From contig NZ_PEJS01000002.1 in NCBI RefSeq assembly GCF_002750975.1, positions 356,093 through 420,092 of the forward strand: a stretch of DNA of 64,000 nucleotides, given 5' to 3'. The notes under the pieces were generated by a model. It searched no databases. It was given only the letters and a program-made list of their open reading frames with translations, and was not told the origin of the DNA. Made by a program: the position numbers and the translations under genes. This DNA comes from Stenotrophomonas indicatrix (lineage in GTDB: Bacteria > Pseudomonadota > Gammaproteobacteria > Xanthomonadales > Xanthomonadaceae). This document shows, one piece after another, positions 53,480-62,312 of the stretch (the stretch's first letter is position 1; the number at the start of each line of letters is the position of its first letter).

Positions 53480-55189
53480 TCAGTGCAGTCCCAGGCTCAG
53501 GTGGTCGGCGATCGGGCCGAGTACCAGCGCCGGCATGAACTGCAGCACGGTCAGGATGACGATCACCGAGACCAGGGTCAGGGCGAACGTCGGGGTTTCG
53601 ATCTGCAGGCTGCCGGCCGATTCAGGGGCCTGCCGCTTGGCGGCCAGCTGTGCGGCCACCACCAGCGGGATGATCAGCAGCGGGAAGCGGCCCAGCAGCA
53701 GCACCAGCGAGCAGCTCAGGTTCCACCAGGGCGTGGCGTCACCCAGTCCCTCGAAGCCCGAGCCGTTGTTGGCGTAGGCCGAGACGTACTCGTAGAACAC
53801 TTGGCTGATGCCATGGAAGCCGGGATTGGAGGTGCCCGCCAGACCCGGCACGGCCAGCGTGATCGCGGTGAACAGCAGCAGGGTGATCGGCTGCAGCAGC
53901 ACCAGCAGTGCCAGCAGGCGCACCTGCGGCGTTTCCAGCTTGCGGCCGAACAGTTCCGGTGTACGGCCGGTCATCAGCCCGGCCAGGAACACACCCAGCA
54001 GCAGGTACACGATGAACTGCTGCAGGCCGCAGCCGATGCCGCCCCAGATCGCGCTGACCAGCATGTTGACCATCGCCAGGCCGCCAGACAGCGGGCTCAG
54101 CGAATCGTGCATGCCGTTGACCGAACCGTTGGAGACCTGGGTGGTCACCGCCGCCCACAGCGCGGTGCCATCGGCGCCGAAGCGTACTTCCTTGCCTTCC
54201 ATCAGCAGCGGCGTGGCCGCGCTCGCGCTATGGCCTTCGCTCCATACCATCGCACCGGTGGACAGCAGCGACATGCCGAGCATGCAGCTGAACACCAGCG
54301 CGCCGAAACGACGGCGCCCGGTGAACGCGCCGATCATGAAGATCACCGCCATCGGCACCAGCAGGATGCCGATCACCTCCAGCATGTTCGACACCGGGGT
54401 CGGGTTCTCCAGCGGGAAGCTGCTGTTCGGGCCATACCAGCCGCCGCCGTTGGCGCCCAGCTGTTTGGCCGCGACCATCGCCGCAACCGGGCCCAGCGGC
54501 AGCTTCTGCTGCGCCATGCCGGCACTGGCATCGATCGGCGTGGCCTGGGGGCCACCGGCCATCGTGGAGGGCACGCCCTGGCTGGTCAGCAGCAGCGTCC
54601 ATACCAGGCACAGCGGCAGCAGGAAGCGCACGCACAGGCGCACGACGTCGGCGTAGTAATTGCCCACCGCCACCTGGCGGTCATCGCCCGCGGCGGGCGC
54701 GGTGACCGATTTCGGCGCGCGCGAGAACAATGCACGCAACGTGGCCACGGCCAGCGCCAGGCCCATCATCGGCGTCACCACCTGCAGGCCGGTGATGCCG
54801 GTCATCTGCGAGAAGTAGGACAGCTGGGCCTGGCCGGAATAGTGCTGCTGGTTGGTGTTGGTCAGGAACGAGATCATCGTGTGCAGCGCCGTGTCCCAGC
54901 GCATGTTCGGGATCTGGTCCGGATTCAACGGCAACCACGCCTGGGTCATGAACACGGCCTGTGTCAGCACCGCGATCACCACGTTGCTGAGCACGAATGC
55001 CAGCACGTAGCCCCGCCAGGACATCGAACGTGAAGGATCAACGCCGAGCACCTTGTACAGCGGCTTTTCGATCCAGTGGAACAGCACGTCGACCTTCATC
55101 GGCGTGCCGCGCATCACCCGGGCGAGGTACAGGCCCAGGGGCCAGGCCAGCAGCAGGCTGGCGGCAAGAATGGCAAGAATTTCAGTCAT
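53480..55189 (-). CDS. kdpA: Potassium-transporting ATPase subunit KdpA
   Basis: 569-residue channel-like subunit with about ten helices and four degenerate selectivity-filter loops (for example TNTNQQHYSGQ, NGGGWYGPNSSFP, GSVNGMHDSLSPL and ANNGSGFEGL). Binds and translocates K+ with high affinity. Starts 12 bases after kdpF. Confidence 0.97.
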   Translation of the reverse strand: MTEILAILAASLLLAWPLGLYLARVMRGTPMKVDVLFHWIEKPLYKVLGVDPSRSMSWRGYVLAFVLSNVVIAVLTQAVFMTQAWLPLNPDQIPNMRWDTALHTMISFLTNTNQQHYSGQAQLSYFSQMTGITGLQVVTPMMGLALAVATLRALFSRAPKSVTAPAAGDDRQVAVGNYYADVVRLCVRFLLPLCLVWTLLLTSQGVPSTMAGGPQATPIDASAGMAQQKLPLGPVAAMVAAKQLGANGGGWYGPNSSFPLENPTPVSNMLEVIGILLVPMAVIFMIGAFTGRRRFGALVFSCMLGMSLLSTGAMVWSEGHSASAATPLLMEGKEVRFGADGTALWAAVTTQVSNGSVNGMHDSLSPLSGGLAMVNMLVSAIWGGIGCGLQQFIVYLLLGVFLAGLMTGRTPELFGRKLETPQVRLLALLVLLQPITLLLFTAITLAVPGLAGTSNPGFHGISQVFYEYVSAYANNGSGFEGLGDATPWWNLSCSLVLLLGRFPLLIIPLVVAAQLAAKRQAPESAGSLQIETPTFALTLVSVIVILTVLQFMPALVLGPIADHLSLGLH

Positions 55190-55201
55190 GGCAGGCTCCG
55201 C

Positions 55202-55294
55202 TCAGAACGACTCGGGCCGCAGCACGACATAAAGAAGATAGGCGGCGGCAACCAGCACCAGCACGCCACACAGCAACGACAGCCAGGGGGACAT
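55202..55294 (-). CDS. kdpF: Potassium-transporting ATPase subunit KdpF
   Basis: A 30-residue single-helix membrane peptide, MSPWLSLLCGVLVLVAAAYL then LYVVLRPESF, encoded immediately before kdpA. The pattern (short, hydrophobic, ending YxxLRPExF) is that of KdpF, which lipid-like stabilises the KdpABC complex. It is too short for routine gene callers and easily missed. The ribosome-binding site is weak. Confidence 0.9.
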   Translation of the reverse strand: MSPWLSLLCGVLVLVAAAYLLYVVLRPESF

Positions 55295-55380
55295 GGAATT
55301 TGAGACCTGGTGGAACCCCTCCACCTCAGGCCGTCATCGTCGTCCCCGCCCCCATAAACGCACTACGCGCCGGACAGGGC

Positions 55381-55405
55381 CGACGCGTAAAGAGTGCATA
55401 AATTT
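55381..55405 (-). promoter_or_regulatory. Candidate KdpE-binding box upstream of kdpF
   Basis: On the minus strand the sequence reads TTTATGCACTCTTTACGCG, about 90 bp before the kdpF start. From memory the E. coli KdpE site reads TTTATACTTTTTTTACACC; the TTTAT and TTTAC blocks and their spacing agree. The assignment is inferred from similarity and position. Confidence 0.6.
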
Positions 55406-55435
55406 CAGGGTCCAGGCCGTAACCCGGCAAGCGGC

Positions 55436-55455
55436 AGCGCCGGGCCATGCCGGGC
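55436..55455. repeat. Degenerate SMAG-like hairpin
   Basis: GCGCCGGGCCATGCCGGGCG preceded by GCAG rather than GTAG. It lies 15 bases past the stop of the minus-strand gene at 55470 and may terminate it. Confidence 0.45.
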
Positions 55456-55469
55456 GAGCAGCGCGCCGC

Positions 55470-56144
55470 TCAACCCGCCGGGGTCTGTGCCGGCACGTCC
55501 ACCGGCGCCAATCCCTTCAGCTGCCGATAGCGCTGCAGGCTGCTTTCGATTTCGACCTTCAATGCCTGCTGCTGCTGTTCGAAACTGGCCAGCAGCCGTT
55601 GCTGCGACTGCAGCTGCGCATGGCGCTGGCCGATCGCCTGGGCCTGCTTGTCGGCCACCTTGCCGCCGGCCAGTTCGCGGTCGCCGGCGGCAGCAAGCAG
55701 GGCCACCAGCGATTCGCGCAGGCTGGCCACGTTGTACTGGGCGGTCTTGAGGTTGTTGTCGAGCACCTCCTGGCGCTCGGCGAACACGCGTCGCAGCGCA
55801 TTCTCATCACCGTAGGTGGTCAGCATCGCCTGTTCGGTACGCTGCCGGGTCTGCTCGGCCATCTGGTCCAGCTGGACCTGCGCCGCCGCCGTGCTGGCGG
55901 CAGCGCGTTCCTCATCGCTCAACGCGCGCTGCACCTGCGCGTTGCGCAGGCCGCTGTTGGCGCTGAACTCATCACGGGCGTGGTTGACCGCATCGGCCGG
56001 CAGCGCGTCGCTGCAGATCCGCTCCTTGCCCTCGTTCCAGCAGTACAGCTTCTTGTCTGCGGCCTTGCCGCTGGACTGTGCCAGCAGCGTCTGCGGCATC
56101 ACCAGCAGCAGGCTGGCAGCAACGATGGCAGGAACTCGGAACAT
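55470..56144 (-). CDS. Exported coiled-coil protein (DUF4124-like N-terminus)
   Basis: 224-residue protein with signal peptide MFRVPAIVAASLLLVMPQTLLA. A short DUF4124-like segment follows, KKLYCWNEGKERICSDALPA, with a cysteine pair. The remainder is a long Gln/Ala/Arg-rich region with strong coiled-coil character (about 75-215). Probably a periplasmic scaffold; function unknown. Located downstream of pyrE on the same strand with a 19-bp gap. Confidence 0.65.
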   Translation of the reverse strand: MFRVPAIVAASLLLVMPQTLLAQSSGKAADKKLYCWNEGKERICSDALPADAVNHARDEFSANSGLRNAQVQRALSDEERAAASTAAAQVQLDQMAEQTRQRTEQAMLTTYGDENALRRVFAERQEVLDNNLKTAQYNVASLRESLVALLAAAGDRELAGGKVADKQAQAIGQRHAQLQSQQRLLASFEQQQQALKVEIESSLQRYRQLKGLAPVDVPAQTPAG

Positions 56145-56163
56145 GCGACCTTCCCCCTGGTGG

Positions 56164-56823
56164 TCAGCGCGTGGAACGGACGCCGTACTGGGCGCGATAG
56201 GCCTCCAGCGGCTGCCGGTAGCCTACAAGTTCCGGATTTCCGGACGCGAAATCAAGCAGGTCGGCCAGCGTCGCCACGGCGATCACCGGGATGCCGGCTT
56301 CTTCGGCCACGGCCTGTGCGGCGGAGCGATGGTCGCTGTCCGAGGCGATCTCCTGGCGGTCCAGGGCGACCACGATGCCGGCCGGAATACCGCCCGCAGC
56401 GCGGATGATCGCCAGCGCCTCGCGGATGGCGGTGCCGGCGGTGATCACGTCGTCGACGATCAGCACGCGCTTGCCGGTCATGTCGGCGCCGATCAACTGG
56501 CCGCCTTCACCATGGTCCTTCACTTCCTTGCGGTTGAACGACAGCGGCAGGTCGCGGCCACGCTGGGCCAGCTCGCAGGCCATTGCGGTGGCCAGCGGAA
56601 TGCCCTTGTAGGCCGGGCCGAACACCACGTCGTACTTGATCCCGGTGGCGTCGATGGCGTCGGAATAGCACGCACCCAGCTGCGACAGCAGGGAACCGGA
56701 GTCGAAACGGCCGGCGTTGAAGAAATAGGGGCTCAGCCGGCCGGACTTGAGGGTGAACTGGCCGAAGCGCAGGGCGTCGGCGGTCAGGGCCAGCTGCAGG
56801 AAACGGTGACGGTGGTCGCTCAT
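56164..56823 (-). CDS. pyrE: Orotate phosphoribosyltransferase
   Basis: 219-residue pyrimidine biosynthesis enzyme joining orotate and PRPP to give OMP. PRPP-binding loop VLIVDDVITAGTAIREA, orotate-binding GRLSPYFFNAG, and FNRKEVKDHGEGG catalytic loop. The ATG at 56823 (MSDHRHRFLQ) has GAG upstream; an in-frame ATG at 56844 would add seven residues. Divergent from xthA. Confidence 0.96.
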   Translation of the reverse strand: MSDHRHRFLQLALTADALRFGQFTLKSGRLSPYFFNAGRFDSGSLLSQLGACYSDAIDATGIKYDVVFGPAYKGIPLATAMACELAQRGRDLPLSFNRKEVKDHGEGGQLIGADMTGKRVLIVDDVITAGTAIREALAIIRAAGGIPAGIVVALDRQEIASDSDHRSAAQAVAEEAGIPVIAVATLADLLDFASGNPELVGYRQPLEAYRAQYGVRSTR

Positions 56824-56986
56824 CAAAACTCGATTCATCTTCATTTGGAGCGCAAATCCTAATCCAGCTGGGCTTTCTGCGCTCGTCCGGCCCCTTCACG
56901 CAGGTATCGGCAGCTGCCCCCGCGGGCTGCTCAGCCCGGCAGGCAACCGGTATGCTTGCCCGGTTTCCCGCCGTAGGTTCTTCCGC

Positions 56987-57787
56987 ATGCGCATCATCAG
57001 CTTCAACGCCAATGGCATCCGCTCGGCCGCCACCAAGGGCTTCCTCGACTGGTTCCGTGGCCAGGACGCCGACGTCCTCTGCATCCAGGAGACCAAGGCC
57101 CAGGAAGACCAGCTGACCGACCCGATGTTCCGCCCGGACGGCCACCATTGCTTCTACCGCGATGCCATCACCAAGAAGGGCTACAGCGGCGTGGCGATCT
57201 ACAGCAAGCGCGAACCGGACCAGGTCATCACCTCGCTGGGCTGGGCCCCGTTCGACGACGAAGGCCGCTACATCGAGGCCCGCTTCGGCAACCTCAGCGT
57301 GGTCTCCTTCTATATCCCGTCCGGCAGTTCGGGCGACCTGCGCCAGGGCTTCAAGTTTGAAGTGATGGAGTGGCTGCGGCCGATCCTCGAGGAATGGGCG
57401 CGCAGTGGCCGCGACTACGTGCTGTGTGGCGACTGGAACATCGTCCGCTCGGCGCTGGACATCAAGAACTGGAAGTCCAACCAGAAGAACTCCGGCTGCT
57501 TGCCCGAGGAACGCGACTGGCTCAATGCCCTGTGTGCCGACCATGGCCAGGCCACCGATGTGGGCGCTGGTCGCGGCTGGGCCGATGCCTACCGCCTGCT
57601 CAACCCGACCGGCGAGGACTACACCTGGTGGAGCAACCGTGGCGCCGCCCGCGCCAACAACGTTGGTTGGCGCATCGACTACCAGTTCATCACCCCGGGC
57701 CTGCGTGACCGCCTGCGCAGCTGCTCGATCTACCGCGACCAGCGCTTCTCCGACCACGCGCCGTTCATCGTGGATTACGACCTGTGA
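56987..57787 (+). CDS. xthA: Exodeoxyribonuclease III
   Basis: 266-residue EEP-fold AP endonuclease/3'-exonuclease of base excision repair. Motifs: FNANGIRSAATKGF (Asn), CIQETKAQ (catalytic Glu), YSGVAIYSK, GDWNIV (Asp/Asn) and SDHAPFIVD (Asp-His). The product cuts at abasic sites and cleans blocked 3' ends. Its TGA overlaps the GTG start of ampG (GTGA), implying translational coupling. Confidence 0.95.
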   Translation: MRIISFNANGIRSAATKGFLDWFRGQDADVLCIQETKAQEDQLTDPMFRPDGHHCFYRDAITKKGYSGVAIYSKREPDQVITSLGWAPFDDEGRYIEARFGNLSVVSFYIPSGSSGDLRQGFKFEVMEWLRPILEEWARSGRDYVLCGDWNIVRSALDIKNWKSNQKNSGCLPEERDWLNALCADHGQATDVGAGRGWADAYRLLNPTGEDYTWWSNRGAARANNVGWRIDYQFITPGLRDRLRSCSIYRDQRFSDHAPFIVDYDL

Positions 57788-59088
57788 CCGAGGCTGCCAA
57801 GCCAGCCGGCTACAAGGGCTGGGCCGGCATCAAGCGTGCGTTCGGTACGCCCTCGGCGCTGACCATGGCCCTGCTGGGCTTCGGTAGTGGCCTGCCGTTC
57901 CTGCTGATCGCCTCGCAGACCCTGTCCACCCGTCTGCGCGATGTCGGCCTCGATCTGGGCAGCATCGGCCTGATCAGCCTGGCCAGCTTCTTCTACCTGC
58001 TCAAGTTCGTCTGGGCACCCCTGCTGGATCGCTACGCGTTTCCGTTGCTGGGGTTCCTCGGTCGCCGCCGCTCGTGGCTGCTGGTCTCGCAGATCCTGGT
58101 ACTGGTGGGCCTGGTGGCACTGGCGTTCGTGCGGCCAGAGCAGGGCGTGTGGCCGCTGGTGGCCTGGGTATTGGTGGCATCGTTTGCAGGTGCCACCCAG
58201 GATTCAGTGGTCGACGCCTACCGCATCGAGATCGCGCCGCAGACCGCGCAGGCCGCGTTGGCCGCCACGTACACGCTGGGCTATCGCATCGGCCTGATCC
58301 TGGCCGGTGCCGGCGCCTTGTACCTGGCACAGTTCGAAGGCTGGATCATTGCCTATCTGGCCATGGCCGCACTGATGATCCTGCCGATCATCACCACGCT
58401 GTTCTGCCGCGAACCGGAGCGCCCGGCCAACGCCGTGCAGCGTCGCATCGACATTGCCGAAGCGTTCGTACAGCCGATCACCAGCTTCTTCACCCGCAAC
58501 GGCATGGCACTGGCGCTGGCGCTGCTGGCGTTCGTCGGGTTCTTCAAGTTTCCCGACCAGGTCATCGGCGTGATGGCCGGACCTTTCTATCTGGATTCGG
58601 GCTTCGACAAGGCCGACATCGCTACGGTCTCCAAGCTGTTCGGCGTGTGGATGGGTATTGGTGGGGCGTTCCTTGGCGGTATCGCCGTCGCCGCCTTCGG
58701 TTTCCGCCGGATGCTGCTTGTCGCGGCGCTGGGTGTGGCCCTGTCGAATCTGGCCTTCCTGCTGATGGCGCACAATCCGGGGCAGTTGTGGGCGTTCTAC
58801 GCCGCGCTCAGCGCCGACAACCTGTTCCAGGGCTTTGCCGGCACGGTGCTGGTGGCTTTCATGTCTTCGCTGACCGATCGCAACTTCACCGCAACCCAGT
58901 ATGCCCTGCTGGTATCGCTGGCCAACCTGCCGGGCAAGTTCGTCGGCGGCGTTTCCGGTTACATCGTGGAGGCCACCTCGTACAGCACCTTCTTCATGCT
59001 CAGCGCCGTCACGGTGGTGCCCACCATGCTGCTGCTGGCCTGGCTGTGGCCACGCATCGTTGATCGTGGGCCGTCCCCCGCCGCCTGA
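57784..59088 (+). CDS. ampG: Muropeptide permease AmpG
   Basis: 434-residue MFS-type inner-membrane permease importing GlcNAc-anhydroMurNAc peptides from the periplasm for cell-wall recycling. Family segments: LGFGSGLPFLLIASQTLSTR, LKFVWAPLLDRY, FAGATQDSVVDAYRIE and QYALLVSLANLPGKFVGGVS. In S. maltophilia, AmpG and recycled muropeptides feed induction of the L1/L2 beta-lactamases through AmpR (established for the species). The GTG at 57784 is coupled to xthA. It lies near the anhydro-sugar kinase gene anmK. Confidence 0.92.
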   Translation: MTEAAKPAGYKGWAGIKRAFGTPSALTMALLGFGSGLPFLLIASQTLSTRLRDVGLDLGSIGLISLASFFYLLKFVWAPLLDRYAFPLLGFLGRRRSWLLVSQILVLVGLVALAFVRPEQGVWPLVAWVLVASFAGATQDSVVDAYRIEIAPQTAQAALAATYTLGYRIGLILAGAGALYLAQFEGWIIAYLAMAALMILPIITTLFCREPERPANAVQRRIDIAEAFVQPITSFFTRNGMALALALLAFVGFFKFPDQVIGVMAGPFYLDSGFDKADIATVSKLFGVWMGIGGAFLGGIAVAAFGFRRMLLVAALGVALSNLAFLLMAHNPGQLWAFYAALSADNLFQGFAGTVLVAFMSSLTDRNFTATQYALLVSLANLPGKFVGGVSGYIVEATSYSTFFMLSAVTVVPTMLLLAWLWPRIVDRGPSPAA

Positions 59089-59165
59089 TTGCCTGTGTGC
59101 GCTTACTGCGGGATGATCGCCCCGACGCGCCGAGGGGGCGGTGCCTTGCGAACGGGGAAGTGAGC

Positions 59166-59396
59166 ATGGCCGACGTAGTGCTGCGGGACCTGGACCCGCT
59201 GCTGCTGGAACGCATCAAACGGGTCTCGGTGGCCCGTGGCTGGACCCACGAACAGACCTGCGCGGTCCTGCTGGAGCAGGGCCTGTTCAGCAGTGAACTG
59301 GAGGTCCGCTCCGGCTTCGGCGATCCCGAAGTCGACGCGCTTTCCGACGCGATCGCCGCACTGCAGGCGCTGCCGGCCGGCCAGGGCTTCGATTGA
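59166..59396 (+). CDS. Small putative ribbon-helix-helix protein
   Basis: 76-residue protein. The first 42 residues (MADVVLRDLDPLLLERIKRV then SVARGWTHEQTCAVLLEQGL) fit a ribbon-helix-helix fold: one beta strand with alternating polar residues, then two helices, as in FitA/Arc-type regulators. The remainder is acidic. The ATG at 59166 has GGGGAAG upstream. No toxin (for example a PIN-domain gene) is adjacent, so an antitoxin role is unsupported. It sits between ampG and anmK and could regulate them. Family assignment is by fold impression only. Confidence 0.55.
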   Translation: MADVVLRDLDPLLLERIKRVSVARGWTHEQTCAVLLEQGLFSSELEVRSGFGDPEVDALSDAIAALQALPAGQGFD

Positions 59397-59410
59397 TCTG
59401 ATGTCGGGTC

Positions 59411-59470
59411 GCCGGGCATGGCCCGGCGCTACCGCGCGTCGCCGACGGGTAGCGCCGGGCCATGCCCGGC
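59411..59470. repeat. SMAG-type pair, GCCGGGC subtype
   Basis: An inverted unit GCCGGGCATGGCCCGGCG ending CTAC at 59432, and a forward unit GTAGCGCCGGGCCATGCCC from 59449. The pair is just past anmK (minus) and the small plus-strand gene, so it may end both transcripts. Confidence 0.8.
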
Positions 59471-59483
59471 GGATGGCGCCACC

Positions 59484-60611
59484 TCACGCCGGATGGATCG
59501 CCCCGAGAATCCGCGGCCCCGTCGCCCCGGTCACGCTCGGCAGGTTGCCCGGCAGCCCGTCCATCGTCCGCTGCGCGAGCCAGGCAAACCCCATCGCCTC
59601 CACATACTCCGGGTCCAGCCCGTGCAGCGCCGTTGACTCCACCACCACGCCCGGCAACCGCGCCGCCAGCCGCCGCATCAACTGCGTATTGCGCACGCCA
59701 CCGCCGCACACCAGCACCCGCCGGGTGTGCGGCTGCTGGGCCAGCAGCGCATCAACCACCGTCGCCGCGGTCAGCTCCAGCAGTGTCGCCTGCACATCGG
59801 CTGCGGCGAACTGGCCTTCCTCCATGTGTGCTTCGGCCCACGGCAGGTGGAACTGCTCGCGCCCGGTGCTCTTGGGCGGCGGCAGCGCGAACCACGGGTC
59901 CGCGCGCCAGCCGGCCAGCAGGCTGTCATCCACCGCACCGCTGGCTGCGTAGGCGCCGTCAGCATCGAAGCTGCGCCCGGTATGGCGTTGGCACCAGGCA
60001 TCCATCAGCGCGTTGGCCGGGCCGGTATCGAAGCCACGCACGACGCCTTCGCGTGGGATCAGGGTCAGGTTGGCGATCCCGCCCAGGTTCAGCACCGCAC
60101 GGTCCTCATCGGCCGCACCCAGCATGTCCAGGTGGAAAGCCGGCATCAGCGGCGCGCCATGGCCGCCGGCGGCAACGTCACGGCGGCGGAAATCGCACAC
60201 GGTGGTGATGCCGGTCAGCTCGGCGATGCGGTTGCCGTCGCCCAGCTGCACGGTGAAGGCCGGGTGGGCCAACGGTCGATGGCGCACCGTCTGCCCGTGC
60301 GAGCCGATGGCTCGTACCTGCGAACGGTCGACACCGGCTTCTTCCAGCAGCTGGTTGGCGGCGGCGGCGAAGCTGATCGCAATCCGCGCGTCCAGTTCGC
60401 CCAGTTCCTCCAGCGACTGCAGCGGGCCGCCTTCGCCGAGGGCTACCAGCCGCGCCCGCAGCACCGGCTCCCAGCGGGCGGTCAGCCCGTGCACGAAGCG
60501 GCACCCCCCATCGGCCGGGAACTGCACCAGCGCGGCATCGATGCCGTCAGCGCTGGTGCCCGACATCAGGCCCAGGTAGAGGGGAAGGGACGGATCGGCA
60601 GTGGTGTTCAT
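59484..60611 (-). CDS. anmK: Anhydro-N-acetylmuramic acid kinase
   Basis: 375-residue ASKHA-fold kinase that cleaves the 1,6-anhydro ring and phosphorylates anhMurNAc to MurNAc-6-P in murein recycling. Motifs: [17 protein letters not shown] near the start (ATP/phosphate loop), [22 protein letters not shown] and [14 protein letters not shown]. The ATG at 60611 is used; the ORF extends nine codons further. Functionally linked to ampG nearby and downstream of the M23 endopeptidase gene on the same strand. Confidence 0.95.
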   Translation of the reverse strand: MNTTADPSLPLYLGLMSGTSADGIDAALVQFPADGGCRFVHGLTARWEPVLRARLVALGEGGPLQSLEELGELDARIAISFAAAANQLLEEAGVDRSQVRAIGSHGQTVRHRPLAHPAFTVQLGDGNRIAELTGITTVCDFRRRDVAAGGHGAPLMPAFHLDMLGAADEDRAVLNLGGIANLTLIPREGVVRGFDTGPANALMDAWCQRHTGRSFDADGAYAASGAVDDSLLAGWRADPWFALPPPKSTGREQFHLPWAEAHMEEGQFAAADVQATLLELTAATVVDALLAQQPHTRRVLVCGGGVRNTQLMRRLAARLPGVVVESTALHGLDPEYVEAMGFAWLAQRTMDGLPGNLPSVTGATGPRILGAIHPA

Positions 60612-60620
60612 GGCGGGCAT

Positions 60621-60656
60621 AAAAAAAGGACACGGCAAGCTTGTGCTGCCGTGTCC
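60621..60656 (-). terminator. Terminator after the M23 endopeptidase gene
   Basis: GGACACGGCA pairs with TGCCGTGTCC around AGCTTGTGC. Seven A residues to the left read as a U-tract on the minus strand. It lies only 10-20 bases before the anmK start, so anmK must have its own promoter overlapping this hairpin or depend on read-through. Confidence 0.88.
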
Positions 60657-60675
60657 TCCTTCGTCAACGCAGGGC

Positions 60676-62145
60676 TCAGCCGCGCTTGCGGCCTGCCGGC
60701 GCCTTGTCCTTGGCGCTGGCCACCTCGGTGCTCGCGCTTTCGGCGGCCGGCGCGGGGCTGGCGTCGGCGTAGATCAGCTTCTCCATGCCCTGGATGCGGG
60801 CCATCGCCGGCGCGGTCTGCGCCCGGAAGGCCACCAGCTCGGCGCCCTTCAGCGGCTCCGGCGGCGGCATGGTCACCGTCAGCGGGTTGCGGTGCTCGCC
60901 ATTGACGCGGAATTCGTAGTGCAGGTGCGGGCCGGTCGCCAGGCCGGTCGAGCCGACGTAGCCGATCACCGTGCCCTGGGCCACGCGCTGGCCATTCTTG
61001 ATCCCGGCAAAGCGCGACATATGGCCGTACAGGGTGGTGTGGCCACGGCCGTGGTCGAGGATCACCACGTTGCCATAACCGCGCTGCACGCCGACGAACT
61101 GCACCCGCGCATCGCCGGCGGCCATGATCGGGGTACCGGTGCGCGCGGCGTAGTCCACGCCCTTGTGCATGCGCATCTTGCCCAGCACCGGGTGCTTGCG
61201 CGCGCCGAAGGTCGAACTCAGCCGTGCGAACGGGATCGGCATGCGGATGAAGCTCTTCTTCAGCGAACGGCCGCTGATGTCGTAGTACTCGGACTTGCCG
61301 TTGCGGTCGAAGCGGAAGCCGGAATAGGTCTTGCCGCCGGTGGTGAAGGTCGCCGCCAGGATCTTGCTGGTATCGACCTTCTCGCCCTCGCGCCAGGTCT
61401 CATCCATCACCACGCTGAAGCGGTCGCCCGGCTGCAGGTCCTTGGAGAAGTCGATGTCGTACTTGAAGATGTCGTCGGTCATCGTCGCGATCGCCGACGG
61501 TGACAGTCCGGCGCGGCGCGCGGCCGCATACAGCGAACTGGTGATCTCGCCGCTGGTGACCACCGTGCGCGTGGATGTCTCGCGCTTGGTCACCGTTTCC
61601 TTGATGTCATCGCCGCTCAGGCTCAGTTCGACCCGGTTGTCGGCATCGCGGTCGAAGCGGATGCTGCGCAGGTCACCGGACAGCGGCATGTCGAAGGCGA
61701 TCTCGGCACCCGGGCGCAGCTTGGTCAGCGATTCGCGCGCACCCGGATGGTCCAGCACCCGGTGCAGGGTGGTGGCGGAGATGCCGGCCTTGTCGAACAG
61801 GTCGCTCAGGGTCTGCCCGCGCTGCACCCGCAGCACCTGCCAGCTGTCGCCGGGGATCTGCTGCTGGCGGGCCATTGCCAACGGCGGCAACGGCAGTGCC
61901 AGGCTGGTGTGGCTGTCGGCGTAGGGCGCATCGATGGTGTGCGAGAAGCCCGGCACGATCGTGGCCACCAGCGCGCCAATGGTCACAAACAGGCTGGCGT
62001 GCATCCAATGACGCCGCGTCCAGCGCTCATTGAACGCAGCGGGAAGGTGTTGCCTCAGCTTCCGGTGCAGGGCGTTGTCGTGCAGGACGTGGAGTCGTTC
62101 CTGGAAGCGCTGCTTGCGAGCGCGGCCTTGATCGGAATTGAGCAT
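60676..62145 (-). CDS. M23 family murein endopeptidase (MepM-like)
   Basis: 489-residue membrane-anchored zinc endopeptidase. Cytoplasmic basic N-terminus, membrane helix at about 50-68 ([20 protein letters not shown]), a LysM/OapA-like domain (about 98-150, [20 protein letters not shown]), a Csd3-like middle domain and a LytM core (about 325-425) with [28 protein letters not shown] and [10 protein letters not shown]. This supplies the His-x3-Asp and HxH zinc ligands. Likely cuts peptide cross-links during wall growth. The C-terminal tail is Ala/Lys-rich. The ATG at 62145 avoids a 22-codon upstream extension. Divergent from tyrS. Confidence 0.92.
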   Translation of the reverse strand: MLNSDQGRARKQRFQERLHVLHDNALHRKLRQHLPAAFNERWTRRHWMHASLFVTIGALVATIVPGFSHTIDAPYADSHTSLALPLPPLAMARQQQIPGDSWQVLRVQRGQTLSDLFDKAGISATTLHRVLDHPGARESLTKLRPGAEIAFDMPLSGDLRSIRFDRDADNRVELSLSGDDIKETVTKRETSTRTVVTSGEITSSLYAAARRAGLSPSAIATMTDDIFKYDIDFSKDLQPGDRFSVVMDETWREGEKVDTSKILAATFTTGGKTYSGFRFDRNGKSEYYDISGRSLKKSFIRMPIPFARLSSTFGARKHPVLGKMRMHKGVDYAARTGTPIMAAGDARVQFVGVQRGYGNVVILDHGRGHTTLYGHMSRFAGIKNGQRVAQGTVIGYVGSTGLATGPHLHYEFRVNGEHRNPLTVTMPPPEPLKGAELVAFRAQTAPAMARIQGMEKLIYADASPAPAAESASTEVASAKDKAPAGRKRG

Positions 62146-62312
62146 CAGATGTCGGTCTCTGGCTGACCCGGGAACGCGGGCCCAAACGCCGGTAACATAG
62201 ACACCTAACAAATTCGCGTCAAACCCTTGTGCCTATTGGCTTTTGTGAAGCCGATCGGGTTAACTTCGCTTTAACACCCCACATAAGAAACGGCGTTGCC
62301 GGGAGTAGTCAC

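Noticed and set aside
59166..59396. Toxin-antitoxin module
   Set aside because: The small protein could be of antitoxin type but no toxin gene is adjacent; neighbours are ampG and anmK.
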